Assembly: GCA_964358085.1 (NCBI GenBank)
Contig: CAYHNU010000007.1
Span: forward strand, 1 to 20,563
DNA length: 20,563 nt
Source: GWC2-45-19 sp964358085
Lineage (GTDB): Bacteria; Patescibacteriota; Microgenomatia; CAZETR01; Amesbacteraceae
Direction of reading: 5' to 3'
The translations under genes were made by a program, and so were the position numbers. Below are positions 6,839-13,755 of this stretch, in pieces (within the stretch, counting starts at the first letter, position 1; every line of letters starts with the position of its first letter). Below the pieces are notes generated by a model that was not told the origin of the DNA, ran no database searches, and saw only the letters and a program-made list of their open reading frames with translations.

Positions 6839-7208
6839 AAGTAGACCTAGTGTTTACAATATCTCCCGTTTAAAATACCGTAGGAAAGAATTGCGGCATC
6901 GCCAGACTATCGAAGAAGAGATGTTGTGGGAGGAGTTGAGAAATAACAAACTTGGAGTCAAGTTTAGGAGACAATATAGTGTATTAGGATACGTGACCGA
7001 TTTTTACTGCTCGAAATATAAATTGGCGATTGAAGTGGATGGATCAATTCATAAGAACAGGATTAAATATGATGAATTTCGTAAAAAATCTATGGATTTG
7101 TTGGGAATAAAAACGATTAGATTCTGGGGAAGCCAGGTAAGAAGCGACATAAAGTCGGTTTTAGAAATAATCGAACAACACCTCACCCCTGGCCCCTCTC
7201 CTTGGTAA
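6831..7208 (+). CDS. DUF559 (Vsr-like) endonuclease-fold protein
   Basis: A 125-residue protein of the DUF559 family, related to very-short-patch-repair and restriction-type PD-(D/E)XK nucleases. Key stretches are EEMLWEELRNNKLGVKFRRQ (29-48), VTDFYCSKYKLAIEVDGSIH (55-74) and YDEFRKKSMDLLGIKTIRFW; D57, E68 and D70 are candidate metal ligands. Its biological role is not established in general. The C-terminal HLTPGPSPW and the stop are supplied by a palindromic repeat (7179-7217), so the natural tail has been rewritten by the element. It overlaps the glycosyltransferase by eight bases. Confidence 0.85.
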   Translation: MIKSRPSVYNISRLKYRRKELRHRQTIEEEMLWEELRNNKLGVKFRRQYSVLGYVTDFYCSKYKLAIEVDGSIHKNRIKYDEFRKKSMDLLGIKTIRFWGSQVRSDIKSVLEIIEQHLTPGPSPW

Positions 7209-7217
7209 GGAGAGGGG
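7179..7217. repeat. CCTCACCCC/CCCCTCTCC palindromic element, copy B
   Basis: CACCTCACCCCTGGCCCC leads into the palindrome CCCCTCTCCTT-GGT-AAGGAGAGGGG (7193-7217). The right outer arm is missing. It supplies the last codons and stop of the DUF559 gene and is followed by GGTAAAAT ahead of mutM. Confidence 0.85.
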
Positions 7218-7223
7218 AAATGG

Positions 7224-7229
7224 TAAAAT
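7224..7229 (+). promoter_or_regulatory. -10 box ahead of mutM
   Basis: TAAAAT ends nine bases before the ATG, in the context GGTAAAATT that also follows palindromic copy A. No ribosome site is present. Confidence 0.45.
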
Positions 7230-7238
7230 TTAATTTAT

Positions 7239-8066
7239 ATGCCGGAATTACCTGAAATAGAAACGGTCAAATTACAACTGGAAAAAGTGCTGGTGGGACA
7301 GTCGTGTAAAGAGATTAAGAAACTAAGCGATAAAGTGATTAAGGGAAAAATAGACGAAATAATCGGCCGGAAGGTTCAACGGGTGGAGAGAAAGGGGAAA
7401 GTTTTATTGATAAATTTTGGCGAGAGATTGGATTTGGGGTTTCATTTTAAAATGACGGGACAATTGGTTTATGACGATGGAAAAAAGAGAGTGGTGGGTG
7501 GGCATCCGACGGAGGATTTCTGGAATACTATGCCCAGTAAACATACGAGAGCAATATTTACTTTTGACAAAGGGACTTTGTATTTTAATGATCAGCGAAT
7601 GTTTGGGTGGATAATGCTGAATCCGGAATTTGTAGATAAGCTGGGGCCGGAGGCGCTTGAAATAAGTGAGACGGAGTTTACTAAGAGATTAAGTAGATTA
7701 AGAAAGCCGATAAAGCTAGTGATTATGGATCAGGAAATTATTTCCGGAGTAGGAAATATTTATGCTAATGATGCGCTTTGGGAGGCGCGGATAGATCCGC
7801 GCACTCCAGTTAATCAGTTGTCAGTTGATCAGTTATCCAGTTTATTGGGGAAAATTAAATTAGTACTTAGGGAGGGAATAAAGTACGGTGGGGCGACGGC
7901 GTCGGACGCGAAATATATCGATTTGCACGGGTTGGGGGGACATTATCAAGAGCACTTTAGAACATATAACCGCGAAGGCTTACCATGTTTGAGATGTAAA
8001 ACTAAAATAGAAAAATTTGTATTGGGAGGAAGAGGAACGTATTATTGTCCAGCATGCCAGGTTTAA
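7239..8066 (+). CDS. mutM: Formamidopyrimidine-DNA glycosylase
   Basis: Base-excision-repair enzyme (Fpg/MutM) that removes 8-oxoguanine and formamidopyrimidines and nicks the abasic site. The mature N-terminus PELPE (2-6) provides the catalytic proline and glutamate. K54 matches the conserved loop lysine, the helix-two-turn-helix region is QEIISGVGNIYANDALW (165-181), and the C-terminal zinc finger has cysteines 250, 253, 270 and 273 with R265 in its hairpin. All catalytic features are intact and the length (275) is normal. Residues 191-203 (VNQLSVDQLSSLL) are encoded by a 7/8-nt tandem repeat. It overlaps recF. Confidence 0.97.
   Translation: MPELPEIETVKLQLEKVLVGQSCKEIKKLSDKVIKGKIDEIIGRKVQRVERKGKVLLINFGERLDLGFHFKMTGQLVYDDGKKRVVGGHPTEDFWNTMPSKHTRAIFTFDKGTLYFNDQRMFGWIMLNPEFVDKLGPEALEISETEFTKRLSRLRKPIKLVIMDQEIISGVGNIYANDALWEARIDPRTPVNQLSVDQLSSLLGKIKLVLREGIKYGGATASDAKYIDLHGLGGHYQEHFRTYNREGLPCLRCKTKIEKFVLGGRGTYYCPACQV
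7807..7845 (+). repeat. CAGTTNAT 7/8-nt tandem repeat inside mutM
   Basis: Units alternate between 8 and 7 bases (CAGTTAAT, CAGTTGT, CAGTTGAT, CAGTTAT, then CAGTTTAT after an extra C), so a pair gives five codons: VNQLS, VDQLS. Confidence 0.65.
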
Positions 8067-9097
8067 TAAAAATAAGTTTGCAGAATTTTAGGAATTATGA
8101 GAAGAGAACGTTTGAGTTTGCCCTCACTTTGTCCCGTCTCGGCGGGACTTCGGAGGGGCGCGGCTCCAAAACTCTGATTGTGGGGGAGAATGGGGCGGGA
8201 AAATCAAACATTATGGAAGCGATTTATTTGTTGGCGACGGGGAAAAGCTTTCGGGCCGATTATGAATCCGAAATGGTTTCGTACCAAAAAGATTTTTTTA
8301 GGGTGGTTGGGGAAGTTGGGGAAGTCGGGGAAGTCGGGGTGACGATGAATGAAGGACGGAAAAAATTTGAGATAAACGGAGTTTCCAGAAGACAAATTGA
8401 TTTTGTGGGGAATTTGCGGGCGGTGCTGTTTTGTCCGCAGGATATGGAACTGGTAACCGGAAGCCCGGGAGGACGGAGAAGATATCTGGATTTTGTGATT
8501 TCGCAAACGGACAGGGAATACAGAAGATGCTTGATTAGTTATGAAAAAGGATTGCGGCAGAGAAATAAATTATTGGAAATGATCCGGGAAGATTTAGCAC
8601 AAAGAAGTCAATTGTATTTTTGGGATAAGCTTTTAATTAAAAATGGAGAATATATCACTCTTAAACGGGGGGAATATCTACAGGCATTACAAGCAAATCA
8701 GGCATATCAGGCATTTTATGATAAAAGTATTATTTCAGAAAGCCGGTTGAAGCAATATGAAATGGAGGAAGTGGCGGCGGCGGCGACTTTGGTTGGACCG
8801 CATCGAGACGACTTCATCATTAATTTAAACAGCAGGGATGTAAGTAAATATGGAAGCAGGGGAGAACAAAGGATGGCGGTATTGGGACTTAAAATAGCAG
8901 AGATTAAGAGATTAAGTAATGAAGATACTAAGGAGCAACCATTGTTGCTACTTGATGATATTTTTTCGGAATTAGATCATAAACATCGGGAGGAAGTACA
9001 AAAAATGGTGGAGAATTATGAAGGACAGGTAATTATGACGACTACTGATCGGCATTTGCTGCCGGTGGGTGGTGAGGATACAATCATTGAGCTATGA
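8054..9097 (+). CDS. recF: DNA replication and repair protein RecF
   Basis: SMC-like ATPase that helps load RecA at gapped DNA with RecO and RecR. Starting at the ATG at 8054 (MPGLIKISLQNFRNYEK) it has 347 residues; an upstream TTG at 8045 is less likely. Walker A is GENGAGKS (44-51), the signature region is SRGEQRMAVLGLKIAEI, and Walker B is LLLLDDIFSELD, followed by TTTDRHLL. Between strand 2 and Walker A there is an extra stretch of about 14 residues (TLSRLGGTSEGRGS) encoded by a palindromic element. Two 9-nt repeats add VGEVGEVGEVG and QALQANQAYQAF. It overlaps mutM by 13 bases and nnrD by 4. Confidence 0.95.
   Translation: MPGLIKISLQNFRNYEKRTFEFALTLSRLGGTSEGRGSKTLIVGENGAGKSNIMEAIYLLATGKSFRADYESEMVSYQKDFFRVVGEVGEVGEVGVTMNEGRKKFEINGVSRRQIDFVGNLRAVLFCPQDMELVTGSPGGRRRYLDFVISQTDREYRRCLISYEKGLRQRNKLLEMIREDLAQRSQLYFWDKLLIKNGEYITLKRGEYLQALQANQAYQAFYDKSIISESRLKQYEMEEVAAAATLVGPHRDDFIINLNSRDVSKYGSRGEQRMAVLGLKIAEIKRLSNEDTKEQPLLLLDDIFSELDHKHREEVQKMVENYEGQVIMTTTDRHLLPVGGEDTIIEL
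8121..8158. repeat. Palindromic insert in recF
   Basis: GTCCCG (8131-8136) and CGGGAC (8143-8148) form a hairpin, flanked by CCTC and GAGG. It resembles a different family from the CCCCTCTCC element and encodes a stretch that other RecF proteins lack just before Walker A. Confidence 0.5.
8309..8339 (+). repeat. Three and a half 9-nt GGGGAAGTY repeats in recF
   Basis: The units GGGGAAGTT, GGGGAAGTC, GGGGAAGTC and GGGG encode GEVGEVGEVG, probably a loop or a hairpin in the ATPase head. Confidence 0.75.
8681..8716 (+). repeat. Four 9-nt CARGCANNN repeats in recF
   Basis: CAGGCATTA, CAAGCAAAT, CAGGCATAT and CAGGCATTT encode QALQANQAYQAF in the helical arm region. The DsbA-like gene holds the same repeat type at 18107-18160. 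Confidence 0.7.
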
Positions 9098-9924
9098 AAT
9101 TTACAGAGAAAGACTTGAAAAGATTGTGGAAGCCGAGGGAAGACAGTAGCGGTGAAGACAATGGGCAAGTGACGATAATTGGGGGATCGAGGTTGTTTCA
9201 TGGAGCGCCGATTTTGGCGGTCAAGGCGGCGTCGAGGCTTGTGGATATGGTGTTTTTTGGATCGCCCGAGCGGGATTTGGAAAAAGTAGCCAAGCTAAAT
9301 TCGTTTATTTGGGTGCCGTGGGAGGAGGTGGAAGACTACGTGGCCAAATCGGATGCGGTATTGATTGGCCCAGGCTTTATGAGGTTTAGAAGTGAAAAAA
9401 CGGCCAGTGAGGAAAGGCGATTAGCTTGCGATGAAGAATGTCGGAAAAGCAAAGAGATAACGGAGAGGTTTTTGGATAAATTTCCTGATAAGCAATGGGT
9501 GATTGACGGAGGAAGTTTGCAGGTTATGCATCCGAGTTGGGTTCCGCAAAATGCTATTTTGACGCCTAACAAGAAAGAGTTTGAACTAATGTTCAAGGTT
9601 CAAGGTTCAGTGTTCAATACGAAAAAGATTGCAAAAAAATATAATTGCGTCATTGTTTATAAGGGACCGGTGGCGTATGTGACGGATGGGGAGATATTGT
9701 ATGAAATTGGGGGAGGGAATGCGGGGCTGACGAAAGGGGGAACGGGGGATGTACTGGCGGGAGTAATCACGGGTCTGGCGGCGAAAAATCCTCCACTTCT
9801 GGCGGCTGCGGCGGGGATATATGTTTTGAAAAAGGCGGCAGAGAAGCTGTTTTTGAAGAAAGGGTACGGGTATAACGCTGACGATTTGGCTGAAAGTATT
9901 GTAATTCCCGCATATTTTCCGTAG
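9094..9924 (+). CDS. nnrD: ADP-dependent (S)-NAD(P)H-hydrate dehydratase
   Basis: Ribokinase-fold repair enzyme that converts damaged, hydrated NAD(P)H back to NAD(P)H using ADP. The 276-residue protein shows VTIIGGSRLFHGAPILA (26-42), IGPGF (91-95), TPNKKEF (157-163) and the nucleotide-binding GGTGDVLAG (215-223), with D219 as the catalytic base. The usual partner epimerase NnrE, often fused in front, is absent here. A 7-nt repeat encodes MFKVQGSVFNT after the TPN motif. ATGA overlap with recF implies shared translation. Confidence 0.9.
   Translation: MKFTEKDLKRLWKPREDSSGEDNGQVTIIGGSRLFHGAPILAVKAASRLVDMVFFGSPERDLEKVAKLNSFIWVPWEEVEDYVAKSDAVLIGPGFMRFRSEKTASEERRLACDEECRKSKEITERFLDKFPDKQWVIDGGSLQVMHPSWVPQNAILTPNKKEFELMFKVQGSVFNTKKIAKKYNCVIVYKGPVAYVTDGEILYEIGGGNAGLTKGGTGDVLAGVITGLAAKNPPLLAAAAGIYVLKKAAEKLFLKKGYGYNADDLAESIVIPAYFP
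9591..9618 (+). repeat. Four 7-nt GTTCARN repeats in nnrD
   Basis: GTTCAAG, GTTCAAG, GTTCAGT and GTTCAAT encode FKVQGSVFN. This is the same unit family as at 6290-6324. Confidence 0.7.
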
Positions 9925-9927
9925 AAT
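9922..9927 (+). promoter_or_regulatory. -10 box seven bases before the Fic start
   Basis: TAGAAT overlaps the nnrD stop (TAG, 9922-9924) and is followed by CTCCGTA and the GTG start. Same layout as trpS. Confidence 0.5.
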
Positions 9928-9934
9928 CTCCGTA

Positions 9935-10999
9935 GTGTATATTCCCAAGTATTCTATAACCACGCAAATTTTGAAGAATATTGGCCTCGTTGAGGCGGCT
10001 AAGGAGGTAATTGAGAATGCGCCTTTGGTGCCGGCCTGGGAGGCTAAATTCAGGGGCGAAGCCAGGTTGAAAGCGGCGCATTACGGAACGGCGTTGGAAG
10101 GCAATGACCTGACTTTTAACGAAGCCCGGGCTGTAATGGAAGGGCGGGAAGATGAAGTGGTGGCTAGGGAGAGAGATGTGCAGGAGGTCATTAATTACCG
10201 GAGCGTGCTGGACTTTATAGAAGGATTGAAGGATGTAAATAACTATACCAAGGACTTGTTGTTGCAATTGCATGGGCTGGTGGTGGAAAAGATTGTGCCG
10301 CCCGAACAAACAGGACAGTACAGAACCAGCCAAGTAGTGTTGAAAAATTCAGTGACGGGGGAGATAGGATTTAGGCCCCCACAGGCTGTGGATGTGCCGT
10401 TTTTGGTGGATGAGCTGTTGCGCTGGCTGAATGGCGAATTTGGAAAAAAGGAGCATCCGGTACTGCGGGCGGGAGTGACGCATTACGTGCTGGCGGCGGT
10501 GCACCCGTTTATTGAAGGAAATGGGCGGACAGCCAGAGCGCTGGCTACATTGGTGCTGTTTAACGAAGAGTATGACATTAAGCGATTTTTCGCCCTGGAA
10601 GAATATTTTGATAAACATGCGGAGGAGTATTTTGGAAGTCTGATGCAGGTTTCGAACCAATCACCAATGTTGGAAGACCGGGATTTGACACCCTGGCTGG
10701 AGGTGTTTACTTCTGCGCTGGCGATGGAATTAACCAGAATTAAAGAGCAAGTGCGGGAGCTGTCGGTGGATATTAAAATCAAGCAAAAGATGGGCAAGCA
10801 GATAAGTTTGAGTGAGCGGCAAATGAAGTTGATGGAGTATTTACACAGCAATGGAGAAATGAATATGCGTGAATCCAAGGGGGTGTTGTCGATGGTGTCT
10901 GAAGACACAATTCTGCGGGATTTGAAGGATTTGATTGACAAAGGGGTTATTATAAAGCGGGGTAGTACGAAATCTGCCAGATACGTGCTGCAAAAATAG
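9935..10999 (+). CDS. Fic-domain protein (probable AMP transferase)
   Basis: A 354-residue Fic protein, which normally transfers AMP from ATP to a hydroxyl of a target protein. The Fic N region (about 30-130) precedes a complete active-site motif HPFIEGNGRTAR (190-201), so it is predicted active. The N-terminal inhibitory helix reads HYGTALEGN (49-57): the glutamate (E55) that blocks ATP is kept, while the usual serine four residues before it is glycine. The C-terminal part (about 290-354) is a winged helix, with SEDTILRDLKDLIDKGVIIK, suggesting DNA binding or self-control. GTG start just after a -10 box. Targets are unknown. Confidence 0.9.
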   Translation: MYIPKYSITTQILKNIGLVEAAKEVIENAPLVPAWEAKFRGEARLKAAHYGTALEGNDLTFNEARAVMEGREDEVVARERDVQEVINYRSVLDFIEGLKDVNNYTKDLLLQLHGLVVEKIVPPEQTGQYRTSQVVLKNSVTGEIGFRPPQAVDVPFLVDELLRWLNGEFGKKEHPVLRAGVTHYVLAAVHPFIEGNGRTARALATLVLFNEEYDIKRFFALEEYFDKHAEEYFGSLMQVSNQSPMLEDRDLTPWLEVFTSALAMELTRIKEQVRELSVDIKIKQKMGKQISLSERQMKLMEYLHSNGEMNMRESKGVLSMVSEDTILRDLKDLIDKGVIIKRGSTKSARYVLQK

Positions 11000-11000
11000 A

Positions 11001-11189
11001 ATGAGTCCTGACGCGCAAATGTTTTATACAATGTTGGCACTGCCTACTTTGTTTGGGCTGACTTTGGTGGGGGAGGGGGTGTACAAAGTGTCGCGGTGCG
11101 AATCAGGATGGGTGAGCCTATCTTTAGGGACGCTGTTTCTGGCGGTCGTGGCATTTGGATATTTCCTGTTGAGGGGGTATATAAGTTGA
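11001..11189 (+). CDS. Small two-helix membrane protein
   Basis: A 62-residue unknown protein with two hydrophobic segments (about 8-28 and 39-58) joined by the polar VSRCESGW. It begins one base after the Fic stop codon, so it would be translated from the same message if real. I know no family for it. It could be chance, but the composition matches a membrane protein and it fills the gap exactly. Confidence 0.5.
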   Translation: MSPDAQMFYTMLALPTLFGLTLVGEGVYKVSRCESGWVSLSLGTLFLAVVAFGYFLLRGYIS

Positions 11190-11213
11190 CAGATGGTTTC
11201 TTTGGGGTATGAT
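11186..11213 (+). promoter_or_regulatory. Consensus promoter for the CYTH gene
   Basis: TTGACA (11186-11191), a 16-nt spacer and TATGAT (11208-11213). The ATG at 11221 lies seven bases beyond, so RNA would start at the codon. This argues against the ATG at 11209, which would lie inside the -10 box. Confidence 0.8.
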
Positions 11214-11220
11214 GCCTATT

Positions 11221-11709
11221 ATGGCTGCAGGCGAAGAAATAGAGAGGAAGTTTTTGATAGATGGGGTTCCGGCTATGGTTGCCTACTGTCCATCCAGTCG
11301 TATTTTTCAGGGTTATGTGCGAATTGAAAGTGATGGCACAGAAGAGAGGTTAAGGAAAGAAGTTTATTCTGATGGCACGATTGAGTTTACTCGGACAATA
11401 AAATCGGGTGGAGATATGGTTAGAAAAGAGGTTCCTGTTGTAATAACTGAGGAAGAATTTGAAAGAGATTGGGGCAGAACTGAGGGAAGAGTATTAGAAA
11501 AAACTAGATATAGAATTCATGATGGAGATAAAAAAATAGAGTTGGATGTTTACGCAAGTTCCTTGCTAGGACTTGTAGTGGCGGAGGTTGAATTTACTTC
11601 GTCTTCAGAAGCAAAGGGATATGTTGTTCCAGCATGGTTTGGCAAAGATGTGACAGAAGACAAAAGATATAAGAATAAGAGATTGGCAGTGGATGGCTTT
11701 CCCCGATAA
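11221..11709 (+). CDS. CYTH-domain phosphohydrolase
   Basis: A 162-residue CYTH (triphosphate tunnel metalloenzyme) protein. Such enzymes bind triphosphates in an eight-strand tunnel; bacterial members include adenylate cyclase 2, thiamine triphosphatase and inorganic triphosphatase. The N-terminal ExExK signature is EIERK (6-10), and alternating charged strands follow, such as EERLRKE, IEFTRTIK, VLEKTRYRI, KIELDVY and VVAEVEF. The C-terminal DKRYKNKRLA is also typical. Substrate cannot be assigned. The start was chosen from the promoter geometry; an upstream ATG at 11209 would add four residues. Confidence 0.85.
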   Translation: MAAGEEIERKFLIDGVPAMVAYCPSSRIFQGYVRIESDGTEERLRKEVYSDGTIEFTRTIKSGGDMVRKEVPVVITEEEFERDWGRTEGRVLEKTRYRIHDGDKKIELDVYASSLLGLVVAEVEFTSSSEAKGYVVPAWFGKDVTEDKRYKNKRLAVDGFPR

Positions 11710-11716
11710 GAAGAAA

Positions 11717-11722
11717 TATAAT
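11717..11722 (+). promoter_or_regulatory. -10 box seven bases before the ligase start
   Basis: A perfect TATAAT followed by CTGGGTT and ATG. No ribosome site and no strong -35. Confidence 0.6.
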
Positions 11723-11729
11723 CTGGGTT

Positions 11730-13400
11730 ATGAAGTTTGCTGAATTGGCTAAGTATTTGGAGAAGCTGGAGGGGACGAGCAGTCGGAATGAGATGACGAA
11801 GATTTTGGCGGAGTTGTTTAAGAAGGCCAGTCCGGAGGATGCCAGACTGGTTGCATATTTATCTGCCGGGAGATTGGGGCCGGCATATAACTCTCCTGAC
11901 ACGGGAGTGGCGGATAAAATGATGGTAAAAGCGTTGGGACCAGAAGCTGAAAAACTGTTTAAGCAAAAAGGAGATTTGGGATTAGTTGCTCAAGAATTGA
12001 ATCAGGGAAAGGGAAGTTTGTCGATTGTGGAAGTGCACAAGAAATTATTGGAAATTGCCGGGGACGGCGGAACCGGGAGCCAGGAAAGAAAACAGGAACT
12101 GATTAGAAAATTATTGAACGAGCTGGATGCGGTGAGCGCGAAATACGCGGTAAAAATTATCTTGGGAAAATTGCGGACAGGGTTTTCGGATATGACTGTA
12201 ATGGACAGCTTGTCGTGGATGATTGGGGGAGACAAGAGTAAGAGAGGGGAGATAGAAAAAATGTACAACGTGCGCGCAGACTTGGGGGAAATAGCCGGGG
12301 AATTAGTGAAGTACAAGCATCCAAGAAAAATAGAGCCAGAAATAGGGACGCCGATACTTATGGCCAGGGCGGAGAGGGCGAAAAACCCGGCGGAAATTTG
12401 GACCAGAAATGGGAAATGTGCCCTTGAATACAAACTAGATGGGTTGAGAATTCAATCCCACCTTTCAGGTGGGATTGTGACACTTTTTTCCCGAGGGATG
12501 GAGGACGTTACCCATATGTACCCCGATATTTGTGAAGGACTGAAAAAACAACTCAAGAATAATTGTATCGTGGAGGGGGAGATGATTGCAGTAGGGAAAG
12601 ACGGGAGATTTTTGCCGTTTCAGGAAACGGTGCAAAGAAAGCGAAAATATGACATCGTGGAGATGGCTAAGAAGGTTCCCTTAAAAATATTTTTGTTTGA
12701 CGTATTGGTAATAGATGGAAAAGATGTGATGCACGAAACAAATTCTAAAAGACGAGAAGCATTAGAAAAACTGGTGAACCCTGGTGAAACAGCAAAACTT
12801 ATGCCCAGGATAGAGATAGAAACGGGGTTGGAGATAGAAAAATATTTCCAAAAAGCGTTGACTGCGGGAACAGAGGGGATAATTGCCAAGAAATTGGATG
12901 GGCCGTATCAGGCAGGAGCCCGGGATTTTAACTGGATTAAATATAAAAAAAGTTATACTCAATCGGCTCTCTCTGACACCATTGACGCGGTGGTAATGGG
13001 ATATGATGTGGGACAGGGGAAACGGGCGAGTTTCGGGATAGGGGATTTTTTGATTGGGGTATATGAGCCTGACTTAGATAGATTTGTGACAATAGCGAAG
13101 GTTGGTACTGGTTTAACGGACGAAGAGTGGAGGCAATTAAGAATCAAGATTCAAGATTCAAGATTCAAGAAAAAGCCGGAAAATTATGAAGTGAGCAAAC
13201 AGATGGAGTGTGACCATTGGGTGAGTCCCAAGATTGTGGTGGAGATTTTGGCCGATGAGATTACTAAATCTCCGATGCATAGCAGTGGTTATGCATTGAG
13301 GTTTCCGAGGCTGGTAACTTTCCGAGAAAAGAAGCCGGAGGATGTAACCACTAGCGCGGAGGTCGAAAAAATGTTTAAATTACAACAAGAAGGTAGGTGA
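11730..13400 (+). CDS. lig: ATP-dependent DNA ligase (archaeal/eukaryotic type)
   Basis: A 556-residue replicative-type ligase that seals nicks with ATP; most bacteria use NAD for this. It has the N-terminal DNA-binding domain (about 1-205), then the nucleotidyl transferase core with motif I EYKLDGLR (233-240; K235 takes the AMP), motif III-like FSRGMEDVT (253-261), VEGEMIA (281-287), LFDVLVIDGKD (322-332), motif IV EGIIAKKLDG (382-391) and motif V NWIKYKK (401-407), and a C-terminal OB domain. All motifs are intact. Two repeats are built in: a palindrome just after motif I (HLSGGIV) and a 7-nt repeat in the OB domain (KIQDSRFKK). Starts seven bases after a TATAAT box. Confidence 0.95.
   Translation: MKFAELAKYLEKLEGTSSRNEMTKILAELFKKASPEDARLVAYLSAGRLGPAYNSPDTGVADKMMVKALGPEAEKLFKQKGDLGLVAQELNQGKGSLSIVEVHKKLLEIAGDGGTGSQERKQELIRKLLNELDAVSAKYAVKIILGKLRTGFSDMTVMDSLSWMIGGDKSKRGEIEKMYNVRADLGEIAGELVKYKHPRKIEPEIGTPILMARAERAKNPAEIWTRNGKCALEYKLDGLRIQSHLSGGIVTLFSRGMEDVTHMYPDICEGLKKQLKNNCIVEGEMIAVGKDGRFLPFQETVQRKRKYDIVEMAKKVPLKIFLFDVLVIDGKDVMHETNSKRREALEKLVNPGETAKLMPRIEIETGLEIEKYFQKALTAGTEGIIAKKLDGPYQAGARDFNWIKYKKSYTQSALSDTIDAVVMGYDVGQGKRASFGIGDFLIGVYEPDLDRFVTIAKVGTGLTDEEWRQLRIKIQDSRFKKKPENYEVSKQMECDHWVSPKIVVEILADEITKSPMHSSGYALRFPRLVTFREKKPEDVTTSAEVEKMFKLQQEGR
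12455..12475. repeat. Palindrome inside the ligase gene, second copy of the 173-193 unit
   Basis: ATCCCACC, loop TTTCA, GGTGGGAT, followed by TGTGACAC. It encodes SHLSGGI in the turn right after ligase motif I. Confidence 0.7.
13142..13169 (+). repeat. Four 7-nt ATTCAAG repeats in the ligase gene
   Basis: AATCAAG followed by three ATTCAAG units and then AAAAAG. The encoded KIQDSRFKKK nearly repeats the peptide at the same element in the glycosyltransferase. Confidence 0.8.
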
Positions 13401-13406
13401 TTATTG

Positions 13407-13748
13407 ATGGCAGTTAAAAATGTAACTTCTACTAATTTGTCTCCAAACACGGCTTCTGCTTTGTGCTATGTGCCCATTGTGGGGTTTGTAGCAGCTGTGG
13501 TGCTTCTGATCATCGAGAAAAATTCTACGGTGCGGTGGAATGCGGCGCAGTCGTTACTGCTGGGTCTGACGGTCGTGGTGGTGGACGCAGCGTTGGTGAT
13601 GACCTTGATTTTGGCGCTGGCGATTCCGCTGGTAAATGTGGCGGCGCTAATCATCTCCTTGGTACTGGCGGTTAAGGCCTACCAGGGGGAAATGGTTAGG
13701 CTTCCGTGGTTGGGGACATGGACGGACAAGATAATAAAGAAGGTATAA
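13407..13748 (+). CDS. DUF4870/Tic20-like membrane protein
   Basis: A 113-residue protein with three hydrophobic helices (about 14-35, 50-70 and 72-92). ALCYVPIVGFVAAVVLLI, RWNAAQSLLLG and the ending KAYQGEMVRLPWLG...TDKIIKK follow the pattern of DUF4870-type small membrane proteins (usually RFHAWQS and KAYQGE..KLPI.G). Function is unknown. The ATG at 13407 was preferred over the TTG three bases earlier. It lies 6 bases after the ligase gene and 7 before pth. Confidence 0.78.
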   Translation: MAVKNVTSTNLSPNTASALCYVPIVGFVAAVVLLIIEKNSTVRWNAAQSLLLGLTVVVVDAALVMTLILALAIPLVNVAALIISLVLAVKAYQGEMVRLPWLGTWTDKIIKKV

Positions 13749-13749
13749 T
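13744..13749 (+). promoter_or_regulatory. -10 box six bases before pth start
   Basis: TATAAT overlaps the stop codon (TAA, 13746-13748) of the previous gene; TGGGGC then separates it from ATG. Confidence 0.6.
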
Positions 13750-13755
13750 TGGGGC

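Noticed and set aside
8045..8053. TTG at 8045 as recF start
   Set aside because: The ATG at 8054 gives the normal RecF N-terminus and a shorter overlap with mutM.
11209..11220. Upstream ATG at 11209 as the CYTH start
   Set aside because: It falls in the TATGAT -10 box; the ATG at 11221 has the seven-base spacing seen at other genes and begins just before the family signature.
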